Positions 1-5,112 of a stretch of 5,112 nt of DNA are shown piece after piece. The number at the start of each line of letters is the position of its first letter. The stretch's first letter is position 1. The position numbers and the translations under genes are program-made. The notes under the pieces were generated by a model, which made no database searches, was not told the origin of the DNA, and saw nothing but the letters and a program-made list of their open reading frames with translations. Origin of the DNA: Verrucomicrobiales bacterium (lineage in GTDB: Bacteria > Verrucomicrobiota > Verrucomicrobiae > Limisphaerales > UBA9464); assembly GCA_005789375.1 (NCBI GenBank), contig SXXZ01000337.1, positions 1 to 5,112 of the forward strand, in the 5' to 3' direction.

Positions 1-33
1 ACTCAGACTTGGACTCAGACTTGGAAGTCCAAG
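1..33. repeat. 12-bp tandem repeat at window edge, with small hairpin
   Basis: ACTCAGACTTGG occurs twice in perfect tandem (1-12 and 13-24). It can also be read as four ACTYRG-like hexamers, and it may continue left of the window. The right end runs into CTTGG-aagt-CCAAG (20-33), a possible 5-bp hairpin. The repeat contains AGACTTGG, which reappears in the opposite orientation at 315-347. All three plus-strand frames are open across the repeat itself (the first stops come at 88-90, 111-113 and 167-169), so a coding tail of an upstream gene cannot be formally excluded. None of the three translations looks like a known protein end. Confidence 0.6.
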
Positions 34-279
34 CCTGCTCCCCAAACCTCAGATGGATGGCAACATTCACGCGGAGAGTTTCGCTCGTAGGTTTCCCGAT
101 CAGATCATCGTGAAGCTACGCTGGCCCAAACCTACCCAATTGAACCTGCAAGGATTATGCCAATACTAAGGTCTGGTGGAATTTCAGCCGGAACCGTTCT
201 TGGATACGGCAGTGGGTCTGCGGTGCGGAGGCCCGCAAAACTCCAGCGTGAAAAGATTCCCCCCCGAAAACACGGTCTC

Positions 280-307
280 ACGACGGCTGAAAACGGTCGT
301 TTTTATT
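280..307 (+). terminator. Possible intrinsic terminator
   Basis: A 5-bp stem ACGAC (280-284) / GTCGT (296-300) with an 11-base loop is followed directly by TTTTATT (301-307). The stem is short and the loop long, so this is a weak candidate. If real, it would end a plus-strand transcript entering from left of the window and insulate the SDR gene. Confidence 0.3.
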
Positions 308-314
308 AAACCCC

Positions 315-347
315 ACCAAGTCTTCACCAAGTCTTCACCAAGACTCC
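315..347. repeat. 11-bp triple tandem repeat ACCAAGTCTTC
   Basis: Three adjacent 11-bp units lie at 315-325, 326-336 and 337-347. The first two are identical (ACCAAGTCTTC); the third differs at two positions (ACCAAGACTCC). An 11-bp period places each unit on nearly the same DNA face, as in some protein-binding arrays, but the same pattern arises by slippage. The core CCAAGTCT is the reverse complement of AGACTTGG in the repeat at 1-24. Confidence 0.65.
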
Positions 348-447
348 ACCGAGGCCGCATTGGTTTATTTTAACGGCCAGTCGGGAGCCTGACTGAAACC
401 AACTCTCTGCCGGCTTTCGAGCACCCCGTCCACTCTTCCACTCGATT

Positions 448-464
448 CACCCAAACTCTGGGTG
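448..464. other. Perfect 6-bp hairpin in the upstream flank
   Basis: CACCCA (448-453) pairs with TGGGTG (459-464) around a 5-base loop. No T-run follows on either strand, so it is not a typical intrinsic terminator. Its role is unknown and it could be chance. Confidence 0.3.
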
Positions 465-582
465 CTATTCCCCACTCAAAAAGAACTTGGGCCCATTGCC
501 CCAAAGCTCCATCCATCATTCGCAAGCCATGCCGGCAGCCCCATGCGCCCTGCGCCAAAACCAAGGGTTACCCAATGAAGCT

Positions 583-645
583 CGTAGGAGGATCGAAGAG
601 TTGTCGCCTGGCAGGCACACCACCTACGGTCGGAGATGCAGTTGA
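583..645 (+). promoter_or_regulatory. Possible leader: AGGAGG with 14-codon TTG ORF overlapping the SDR start
   Basis: A strong Shine-Dalgarno-like AGGAGG (586-591) sits 9 bases before TTG at 601. That TTG opens a 14-codon frame ending in TGA at 643-645, so it overlaps the SDR ATG (636-638) in another frame and stops 7 bases inside the gene. CGTAGG (583-588) can also pair perfectly with CCTACG (623-628), folding across the AGGAGG and ending 7 bases before the ATG. Two readings are possible: a translated leader that couples to the SDR gene, or a fold that hides the AGGAGG or brings it closer to the ATG. Both are inference; TTG starts are uncommon and the frame is short enough to occur by chance. 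Confidence 0.2.
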
Positions 646-1415
646 CCGACCGATGGGTATTGATCACCGGTGCTTCGAGCGGATTCGGAGCCGCGGCCGC
701 CGAAGCGTTTGCCCGGGCGGGTTGCCGACTGGTCCTGGGGGCTCGTCGTCAGGACCGCTTGGCCCAGGTGGCATCGGCCTGCCGCACGCTCGGAGTTTTG
801 GCTGAGTTCCACGAACTCGATGTGGCCTCCACGGGCTCAGTGACCGCGTTTACCCAATGGATGCAAACCCTCACACCGCAGGTGGATGTACTCATCAACA
901 ACGCCGGCGGTGCCCATGGATTAGACACCGTAGCGACCGGGCGCGATGAAGACTGGGAGGCCATGGTTCAGTCCAATTTTTTGGGACTAGCACGAGTCAC
1001 CCGCGCAGTTCTTCCAATGATCCCGCACCACCAGGGATCCAGTATCCTCAACATCGGATCCATCGCCGGCCACCAGGCCTATGAGGGCGGATCCATTTAC
1101 TGCGGAGTAAAGGCTGCCGAGCGCAGCATCACCCAGGCCCTGCGCCTGGAGCTTAATGGCACGGGGATCCGCGTCTGCTCACTCGATCCAGGCATGGCCC
1201 TCACCGAATTTTCCGACGTCCGCTTTCGCGGGGATACAGTCCGGGCTGGGCAGGTTTATCGGGGCGTGGAACCCCTCGTAGCACAGGACATCGCGGAAAC
1301 GCTGGTCTGGATGGCTTCGCGACCTGCGCACGTCAACATCGACGAGATCATCATCAAGCCCACCGATCAGGCGGCCATCCACAAGGTTCACCGCCGCGCC
1401 ACCACCACAGTCTGA
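636..1415 (+). CDS. ydfG: SDR-family NAD(P)-dependent oxidoreductase, YdfG-like
   Basis: A classical short-chain dehydrogenase of 259 residues, close to the family's usual 250. The cofactor loop TGASSGFG is at 11-18, the basic pair RR at 37-38 after strand 2 suggests NADP(H), NNAG is at 88-91, and catalytic Asn114, Ser142, Tyr155 and Lys159 (YCGVK) are all present, so the enzyme should be active. The C-terminal half carries DPG (184-186), TEFSDVRFRGD (190-200) and PAHVNI (230-235), the pattern I know from Escherichia coli YdfG, which oxidises L-allo-threonine, L-serine and 3-hydroxy acids and reduces malonic semialdehyde; the true substrate here is unproven. It is probably cytosolic and, as in the family, tetrameric. 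ATG at 636 is chosen because it puts the cofactor loop at residue 11 and no earlier in-frame start is nearby. The only purine-rich motif close by (CGGAG) abuts the ATG, too near to act as a normal ribosome site. The gene stands alone and converges with hrpB across a repeat array. Confidence 0.9.
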   Translation: MQLTDRWVLITGASSGFGAAAAEAFARAGCRLVLGARRQDRLAQVASACRTLGVLAEFHELDVASTGSVTAFTQWMQTLTPQVDVLINNAGGAHGLDTVATGRDEDWEAMVQSNFLGLARVTRAVLPMIPHHQGSSILNIGSIAGHQAYEGGSIYCGVKAAERSITQALRLELNGTGIRVCSLDPGMALTEFSDVRFRGDTVRAGQVYRGVEPLVAQDIAETLVWMASRPAHVNIDEIIIKPTDQAAIHKVHRRATTTV

Positions 1416-1438
1416 GGTGTCTGAGACACTCCTCGTCT

Positions 1439-1672
1439 GGCAGCCCAGGGAATGGACGGTGAGACACCGTCCCTACCAAACTGCTGCCACCTCCCCGGTA
1501 GGGCTCGAGTCTCTCGGGCCATCCCTACCTCGCCCGGCAGCCCAGGGAATGGACGGTGAGACACCGTCCCTACCAAACTGCTGCCACCTCCCCGGTAGGG
1601 CTCGAGTCTCTCGGGCCATCCCTACCTCGCCCGGCAACCCAGGGAACGGACGGTGAGACACCGTCCCTACCA
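1439..1672. repeat. 97-bp tandem repeat array, 2.4 copies, hairpin-forming
   Basis: Copy 1 (1439-1535) and copy 2 (1536-1632) are identical by eye. Copy 3 (1633-1672) is a 40-bp partial with two substitutions (GGCAGCCC to GGCAACCC, AATGGA to AACGGA). Hairpin A, GGACGGTG-aga-CACCGTCC, has an 8-bp perfect stem at 1454-1472, 1551-1569 and 1648-1666. Hairpin B, at 1497-1529 and 1594-1626, pairs GGTAGGG with CCCTACC around an inner CTCGAG/CTCGGG stem, with a 3-base loop and a 4-base bulge. Read on the minus strand, both elements begin GGTAGGGAYGG, so the unit looks built from two related modules. No protein or integrase-like sequence is linked to it. Lying between converging genes, it may act like REP/BIME-type elements in transcript ending or 3'-end stability; this is inference. 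Confidence 0.9.
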
Positions 1673-1693
1673 GATCGGCCCGTCACACGCACC

Positions 1694-1720
1694 CCTCACC
1701 TCAAGTGGGGAATTTTAATT
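1694..1720 (+). terminator. Weak terminator-like hairpin downstream of the SDR gene
   Basis: CCTCAC (1694-1699) pairs with GTGGGG (1705-1710), including one G-T pair, around a 5-base loop, and is followed by AATTTTAATT (1711-1720). The T-run is short and interrupted. It is placed to stop plus-strand transcription from the SDR gene after the repeat array. Confidence 0.25.
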
Positions 1721-1783
1721 GCCACCAAGGGGGGGAATAATTGTCGTTGAACACACGGGGAGACATCGCCCCAAAGTCTGCCT

Positions 1784-1806
1784 AAAAAAGGAACCTCACC
1801 TCGAGG
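1784..1806 (-). terminator. Weak terminator-like element just after hrpB
   Basis: On the minus strand, beginning 14 bases past the hrpB stop, a short CCTC/GAGG stem with a 5-base loop (1794-1806) is followed by TTCCTTTTTT (plus-strand A-run at 1784-1789). The 4-bp stem is weak, but the position and T-run suit the end of the hrpB transcript. Confidence 0.3.
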
Positions 1807-1820
1807 GACCCACTAGGGAC

Positions 1821-4496
1821 TCAGGGCCAGACAAAGCCCGGATACTTGGTGCGGATTTGGGCACGCAGCTTGGGGTAGGATACTTCCCGCCAACGCGGAA
1901 AATTCGAGACAACTTCCAGTCGCTTGCCGTCCGGAGCTTGCAGAGCCAGGCGAATCGGAATGGCGTCTTCACCGACCGTCGGGTGCGTCTTAAGTTGGAA
2001 GCATTCGGTCAACTTGACTTGGGCTTCCGGACCCGAGATTTCGTCAGCCTCAGCCTCGGGATCCGGCTCCACATAGGTGAGCTTGAGTCGACGGCCTTCC
2101 AGCCAAGGCAGGTGCACGGGCATGAGTTCGTCGAGCCAGGCGATTTGTTCGGGAGCCAGATGGGCCCGAAACGCTTCTTTGAGCGAGGCCACTTGAGCCT
2201 GCTTCACCAGAGTTAACCCCCGAAAAGCGCGATCCAACGCAGCCACGAGCGCAGCACCGTCGAAGGCCGGGAATTCTAACTGCGGCAAGGCCCGAGCTAT
2301 CAGATTTACCCGGGCTATGAACTGCTTGAGTTCGTGATCCAATTGAGGGAGATCAAATCCACCGCGGGCAAAGGCCTCCGCCAGACAGCGTCCGGACAGC
2401 TCGGGATCGGACTCCCGTTGGTGCTCTGTAGCCACCACGAGGTCTAGGAAGCAAATGCGCCGCACCGGCGAAACTCGCTTGTGAAGCCGGTCAAACACAT
2501 GATCGACCGAGGTATGAAAGTGCTGCGGAAAGAGCTCGCGCAACCACTCCGACTTCACGGCCGTGGCCAATCCCAGGAGGGTCAGAACACCCCCGCTGCG
2601 ACCGGATACCTCTCGAATGCTACCCACGACCATCAACTCCGCCTGCTGCACCACCGACTCGCGCATCAAACTGCCGGTGCGCCCTTCGGTGAGGAGACAG
2701 TCCAGCGATCCGGAGTCCTTTCGGACGCACACTTGGTCTACGAATCCGGCACAAAGGGACTTGAGCAACCCCTCATCCCCCGCCTCGGCAGAGGCCGCCC
2801 CGGAATCGCGAGTCATCATCTTCTCGCGCTCGGCAATGCGCACCAGTTGCTGAAACGTGTCTTCCACCTGCCGGGCTGTTTGGGCGTGGATGCCATGCCG
2901 GCGACAGGCCTCCAGTGAGAAGTGTGCGTTTCGCGCATACTGATGCGCCCGGAGCAATGTGTGGAAGTCGCTCTGAGTACTGCCCTCGAACAACTCCCGG
3001 GCATCGGCCGAAGAAGGGGCCTCCCGATTAACCCGCATGAGCAGATCGCGACCGCTGACCAACGCGGCGCAAAGACAGGCCGCTGGCACACAACCGCGGC
3101 GCGAGGCCTCGACGAGCAAGCGAGCGAAGCGCGGGTGCATCGGCAAGCGGAGCATTTGACGCCCCACCGGCGTGAGGTCGGAGCCGGAGCTCTCCGCTCC
3201 GTGCCCCTCTTCCAGCGCCCCCAAGATGTGCAGCAATCGCTCGGCCCGAAGGACGGCCGCCTTATCGGGTGCGTCTAACCAATCGAAGGTGGCCGCCTGA
3301 CGCACACCCAACGAGTGGAGGAGCAGAACCACCTCGGCCAGATCCGCTCGCTGGATTTCAGGGGTGTTGCGAGCAGGTCGGTTGAGATGCCCGCTTTCGG
3401 TCCACAACCGCCAGCACGTACCCGGCGCGGTGCGCCCGGCTCGCCCCGCCCTCTGGTCGGCCGAGGCCCGACTAATTTCTTCGACCATCAGCGTCTGGAT
3501 TCCTCGCTCGGCATCGTAACGAGCCATCCGCGCCAAACCGCCATCGACCACGTGACGGATCCCATCAATGGTCACCGAGGTTTCCGCCACATTGGTAGAG
3601 ACCACGATCTTGCGCAGCGGACTGGGTTGGAACGCCCGATCCTGATCGTCGGGGCCCAGTTCGCCGTGAAGCGGAATGAGCGATACCCGCTCACCCAGGC
3701 GAGCTGCCGCCAAGGCCCCCAAAGCAGCCTGAATCTCGCCCTTGCCGGGCATGAACACCAAAATGTCCCCCTCCCAGCCGGCCTCGACAATCCGCTCCAC
3801 CTTGTCAGCGGCCAATTCATGGACCGGCCGACTGTCGCCGTAATCGAGCCACTGCATTTCCACCGGAAATGTCCGCCCTTCCGAAACCAAGATTGGGGCT
3901 GAAGCCGGAGCAATCCCGCCGGGAGGCAAATCGCTGCCCTCCTGTCCCGTCACGGGGGCGGGCACCGAAACCGAGGCCGCCAAATACCGTGCCACCGGTT
4001 CAGCCTCCAGCGTAGCGGACATCACCACCAGACGCAGGTCCGGCCTCTCGGTGGCCTGAAGTCTCTTGGCCAGCGCCAACGCCACATCGCTCAGTAAATT
4101 GCGCTCGTGGAACTCATCGAAAATCAGCACACCAATCTGGCCGAGCCGCGGATCATCCTGAATCCATCGCAAAAGGATTCCCTCTGTAACAAAGGCAATT
4201 CGGGTCGCGTCGCCGATCCGGTCCTCGAACCGCACTTGGTAACCCACCTCCGCACCGAGCCGAACTTGCCGTTCCCAAGCCACCCGAGTGGCCACAGTCC
4301 GTGCCGCTACCCTCCGCGGCTGCAGGACAACGATTTGCTGACCCTCCGGAACAAGGCCTGCATCCAGGATCATCTGAGGCACCTGGGTGGTCTTGCCCGA
4401 CCCCGTGGCCGCGACCAAGACGAGTTGATTGCCCTCGGTGAGCGTGCGGATCAGGTCGGCATGGAGCCGCCAGATGGGAAGACCGTTATCAGGCAC
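1821..4496 (-). CDS. hrpB: ATP-dependent RNA helicase HrpB (DEAH-box)
   Basis: An 891-residue DEAH/RHA-type superfamily 2 helicase, slightly longer than the usual 800-850. Helicase motifs run in order: I GSGKT (32-36), Ia QPRRVAARTVA (59-69), Ib TEG (104-106), II DEFH (127-130), III SAT (160-162), IV-like LVFMPGKGE (246-254), V STNVAETSVTIDG (300-312) and VI QRAGRAGR (348-355). A helicase-associated winged-helix and HA2 region follows at roughly 390-480. The last ~140 residues match the HrpB C-terminal domain, with SYPKLRAQIRTKYPGFVWP at the extreme end; this domain separates HrpB from HrpA. All catalytic motifs are intact. About 25 extra residues, rich in Pro, Gly, Ala and Ser, lie at about 174-200 between motif III and the second RecA domain. 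The cellular role of HrpB is poorly defined; RNA remodelling is inferred from the family. The start is GTG at 4496, 6 bases after the stop of the upstream TMEM14 gene and without a clear Shine-Dalgarno, so translational coupling is likely. Confidence 0.95.
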   Translation of the reverse strand: MPDNGLPIWRLHADLIRTLTEGNQLVLVAATGSGKTTQVPQMILDAGLVPEGQQIVVLQPRRVAARTVATRVAWERQVRLGAEVGYQVRFEDRIGDATRIAFVTEGILLRWIQDDPRLGQIGVLIFDEFHERNLLSDVALALAKRLQATERPDLRLVVMSATLEAEPVARYLAASVSVPAPVTGQEGSDLPPGGIAPASAPILVSEGRTFPVEMQWLDYGDSRPVHELAADKVERIVEAGWEGDILVFMPGKGEIQAALGALAAARLGERVSLIPLHGELGPDDQDRAFQPSPLRKIVVSTNVAETSVTIDGIRHVVDGGLARMARYDAERGIQTLMVEEISRASADQRAGRAGRTAPGTCWRLWTESGHLNRPARNTPEIQRADLAEVVLLLHSLGVRQAATFDWLDAPDKAAVLRAERLLHILGALEEGHGAESSGSDLTPVGRQMLRLPMHPRFARLLVEASRRGCVPAACLCAALVSGRDLLMRVNREAPSSADARELFEGSTQSDFHTLLRAHQYARNAHFSLEACRRHGIHAQTARQVEDTFQQLVRIAEREKMMTRDSGAASAEAGDEGLLKSLCAGFVDQVCVRKDSGSLDCLLTEGRTGSLMRESVVQQAELMVVGSIREVSGRSGGVLTLLGLATAVKSEWLRELFPQHFHTSVDHVFDRLHKRVSPVRRICFLDLVVATEHQRESDPELSGRCLAEAFARGGFDLPQLDHELKQFIARVNLIARALPQLEFPAFDGAALVAALDRAFRGLTLVKQAQVASLKEAFRAHLAPEQIAWLDELMPVHLPWLEGRRLKLTYVEPDPEAEADEISGPEAQVKLTECFQLKTHPTVGEDAIPIRLALQAPDGKRLEVVSNFPRWREVSYPKLRAQIRTKYPGFVWP

Positions 4497-4502
4497 AGTG
4501 GG

Positions 4503-4814
4503 TCAGGCTTTCGCGATGAAAACGAAATAGATCATGACGGCCTCCATGAGAACCGACACACCCAGAAGCATCCCTGAAGGCATGAACTTGCCGGTCTTCC
4601 GCAAACGCATAAAGAACACCGCCTGAAGCACGATGAGGACCCCGACGGCCACCGTTCCTGGCAATTGCCCCAGGGCCACGAGCGCCAACGGAATCGCCGA
4701 GCCCATCGATGCGATGAGGGAAGCCTTGGACTTAGCCTTCAGGAACCCCATAAGCCCGCCGGCGACCAGGAGGGCGATGAAGATCCACAATAGAATGACA
4801 GCCATCGGATGCAT
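4503..4814 (-). CDS. TMEM14-family small membrane protein
   Basis: With the chosen ATG at 4814 the protein has 103 residues and four hydrophobic segments at about 4-22, 32-49, 52-69 and 79-100. GGLMGFLKAKSKASLIA (19-35) and KTGKFMPSG (73-81) are the signature stretches of the TMEM14 (Tmem_14, UPF0136) family, known from eukaryotic mitochondria and plastids and from many bacteria. In eukaryotes some members are linked to haem or fatty-acid export; the bacterial role is unknown and none is claimed here. It should sit in the inner membrane. The frame stays open to a TTG at 4859 (118 residues), but family proteins begin a few residues before the first helix, which favours ATG 4814 or ATG 4805. 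None of the three has a visible Shine-Dalgarno. It lies between the dehydrogenase gene and hrpB in the same direction, probably in one operon. Confidence 0.85.
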   Translation of the reverse strand: MHPMAVILLWIFIALLVAGGLMGFLKAKSKASLIASMGSAIPLALVALGQLPGTVAVGVLIVLQAVFFMRLRKTGKFMPSGMLLGVSVLMEAVMIYFVFIAKA

Positions 4815-4875
4815 GGGCCGGAGGGAATACGGCGAACAGGCCGTTGAGGCGATCACCAATCTGAGGTCTGTCGGG

Positions 4876-5112
4876 TCATCGATCGGGGCGGATGCATGTC
4901 TTCACCGCCCGATTGCCCTGGGCCATGGAACGAAAGAGTTCAGGCAACTCGTCCAACGAAGCCTCGCCATCGACAAAGTCCCCCACCCGAATCACGCCTC
5001 GCTCGATCAAATCCAGAGCGGCGCGGATGGATCGGGGTGTATGGTGAAAGCTGGCCAGAAGCGTTAGGTTGGAATAGTGCAATAAACCGGTGTCGAGCGT
5101 GACCGAAGTACC
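4876..5112 (-). CDS. Zinc-type alcohol dehydrogenase (MDR family), C-terminal fragment
   Basis: Only the last 78 codons and the stop are in the window; the frame is open to the right edge, so the gene continues beyond 5112. The visible part reads VTLDT, then HYSNLTLLASFHHTPRS (about residues 12-28 of the fragment), then a helix, RVGDFVDGEASLDELPELF and NRAVKTCIRP near the end. This is the usual C-terminus of medium-chain dehydrogenases related to threonine, sorbitol and other zinc-dependent alcohol dehydrogenases, in which a strand motif like GSFHHTP and an ELPE-F helix precede a final K-IRP strand. The catalytic zinc ligands and cofactor loop lie in the missing part, so substrate and zinc binding cannot be judged. 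A TTG within the frame at 5082 is an internal leucine, not a start. The gene ends 61 bases before the TMEM14 ATG and is probably co-transcribed with it. Confidence 0.75.
   Translation of the reverse strand, partial: GTSVTLDTGLLHYSNLTLLASFHHTPRSIRAALDLIERGVIRVGDFVDGEASLDELPELFRSMAQGNRAVKTCIRPDR

Larger units (their letters stand above)
1..635. other. Gene-poor left flank, no recognisable gene
   Basis: No frame on either strand gives a protein I recognise. The longest open frames are about 65 residues, overlap each other on opposite strands, and lack family motifs. What can be seen is a tandem repeat at 1-24, a terminator-like hairpin near 280-307, an 11-bp triple repeat at 315-347, a perfect 6-bp hairpin CACCCA-aactc-TGGGTG at 448-464, a 5-bp hairpin TTGGG/CCCAA around 485-502, and AGGAGG at 586-591. 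The promoter of the SDR gene at 636 must lie here or further left, but no convincing sigma-70 pair was found. Confidence 0.6.
1416..1820. other. Convergent intergenic region with repeats, no gene
   Basis: This gap separates the 3' ends of the SDR gene and hrpB. It begins with a small hairpin GTGTC-tga-GACAC (1417-1429) directly after the SDR stop, then the 97-bp repeat array (1439-1672), then an AT-richer stretch with weak terminator-like structures facing each way. Open frames crossing the array are products of the repeat: because 97 is not a multiple of three, the same peptide segments recur in different frames. They show no family motif. Confidence 0.75.

Noticed and set aside
140..167. 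TTGAAC and AATACT with 16-base spacing as a sigma-70 promoter.
   Set aside because: Each hexamer matches only 4 of 6 consensus bases, and no supported gene follows within 450 bases.
2..169. Open plus-strand frame entering from the left edge and ending in TAA at 167-169, with an internal ATG at 53 (38 residues).
   Set aside because: It begins in a tandem repeat, shows no family motif, and the other two frames are also open across the repeat. It could be the tail of an upstream gene, but nothing supports that.
176..373. GTG-started 65-residue plus-strand frame.
   Set aside because: It crosses a terminator-like hairpin and the 11-bp triple repeat, has no recognisable domain, and has no clear ribosome site.
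370..667. Two overlapping minus-strand frames of about 64 residues.
   Set aside because: They overlap each other in different frames, resemble no family, and one runs into the SDR start.
1439..1672. CRISPR array.
   Set aside because: The two full 97-bp units are identical throughout, with no variable spacers between short repeats, and no cas gene is present.
1388..1750. Several open frames of 60-80 residues on both strands across the repeat array.
   Set aside because: They are created by the 97-bp repeat, which lacks stops in some frames; the same peptide recurs in shifted frames and has no motif.
2481..3902. Long plus-strand frames opposite hrpB (up to 195 residues).
   Set aside because: They are antisense shadows of a GC-rich gene; the minus-strand translation carries all helicase motifs in order.
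4815..4859. TTG at 4859 as the TMEM14 start, adding 15 N-terminal residues.
   Set aside because: The extra residues are not hydrophobic, are not expected from the family, and have no ribosome site; ATG 4814 fits the usual length better.
4633..5067. 144-residue plus-strand frame.
   Set aside because: It lies antisense to the TMEM14 gene and the dehydrogenase tail, both of which have clear family signatures.

Overview
The window is GC-rich chromosomal DNA from a bacterium. It carries one complete gene on the plus strand and, on the minus strand, two complete genes plus the 3' end of a third. No 16S marker is present, so taxonomy is inference. The mix of a YdfG-type short-chain dehydrogenase, an HrpB helicase and a bacterial TMEM14 protein, starts without well-placed Shine-Dalgarno sequences, and hairpin-forming intergenic repeats with a GGTAGGGAYGG core (minus strand) fits a member of the Verrucomicrobiota or a relative best. 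Confidence in that placement is moderate to low.

Layout. Positions 1-635 hold no gene I can support. They contain short tandem repeats at both ends of the first 350 bases (sharing AGACTTGG in opposite orientations), a possible terminator near 280-307, hairpins, and a strong AGGAGG far upstream of the next gene. An SDR oxidoreductase (636-1415, plus) follows. Its stop is immediately followed by a convergent intergenic region (1416-1820) with a 97-bp repeat present in two identical copies plus a 40-bp partial third copy; each full unit folds into two hairpins. From the right edge leftwards, the minus strand reads: the C-terminal 78 residues of a zinc-type (MDR) dehydrogenase cut by the window edge, a 103-residue TMEM14-family membrane protein, and an 891-residue HrpB-type DEAH-box helicase.

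How the parts work together. The minus-strand genes are close (about 61 bases, then 6 bases), so they are probably one transcript; the TMEM14 stop and hrpB GTG start are near enough for translational coupling. Their functions (redox enzyme, small membrane protein, RNA helicase) do not form an obvious pathway. The SDR and hrpB transcripts converge on the repeat array, which is well placed to separate or end both. No phage, transposase, CRISPR, tRNA or rRNA sequence was recognised. I did not find a clearly new protein system. The most unusual parts are the modular repeat array, the mirrored repeats in the left flank, and the odd initiation region of the SDR gene.
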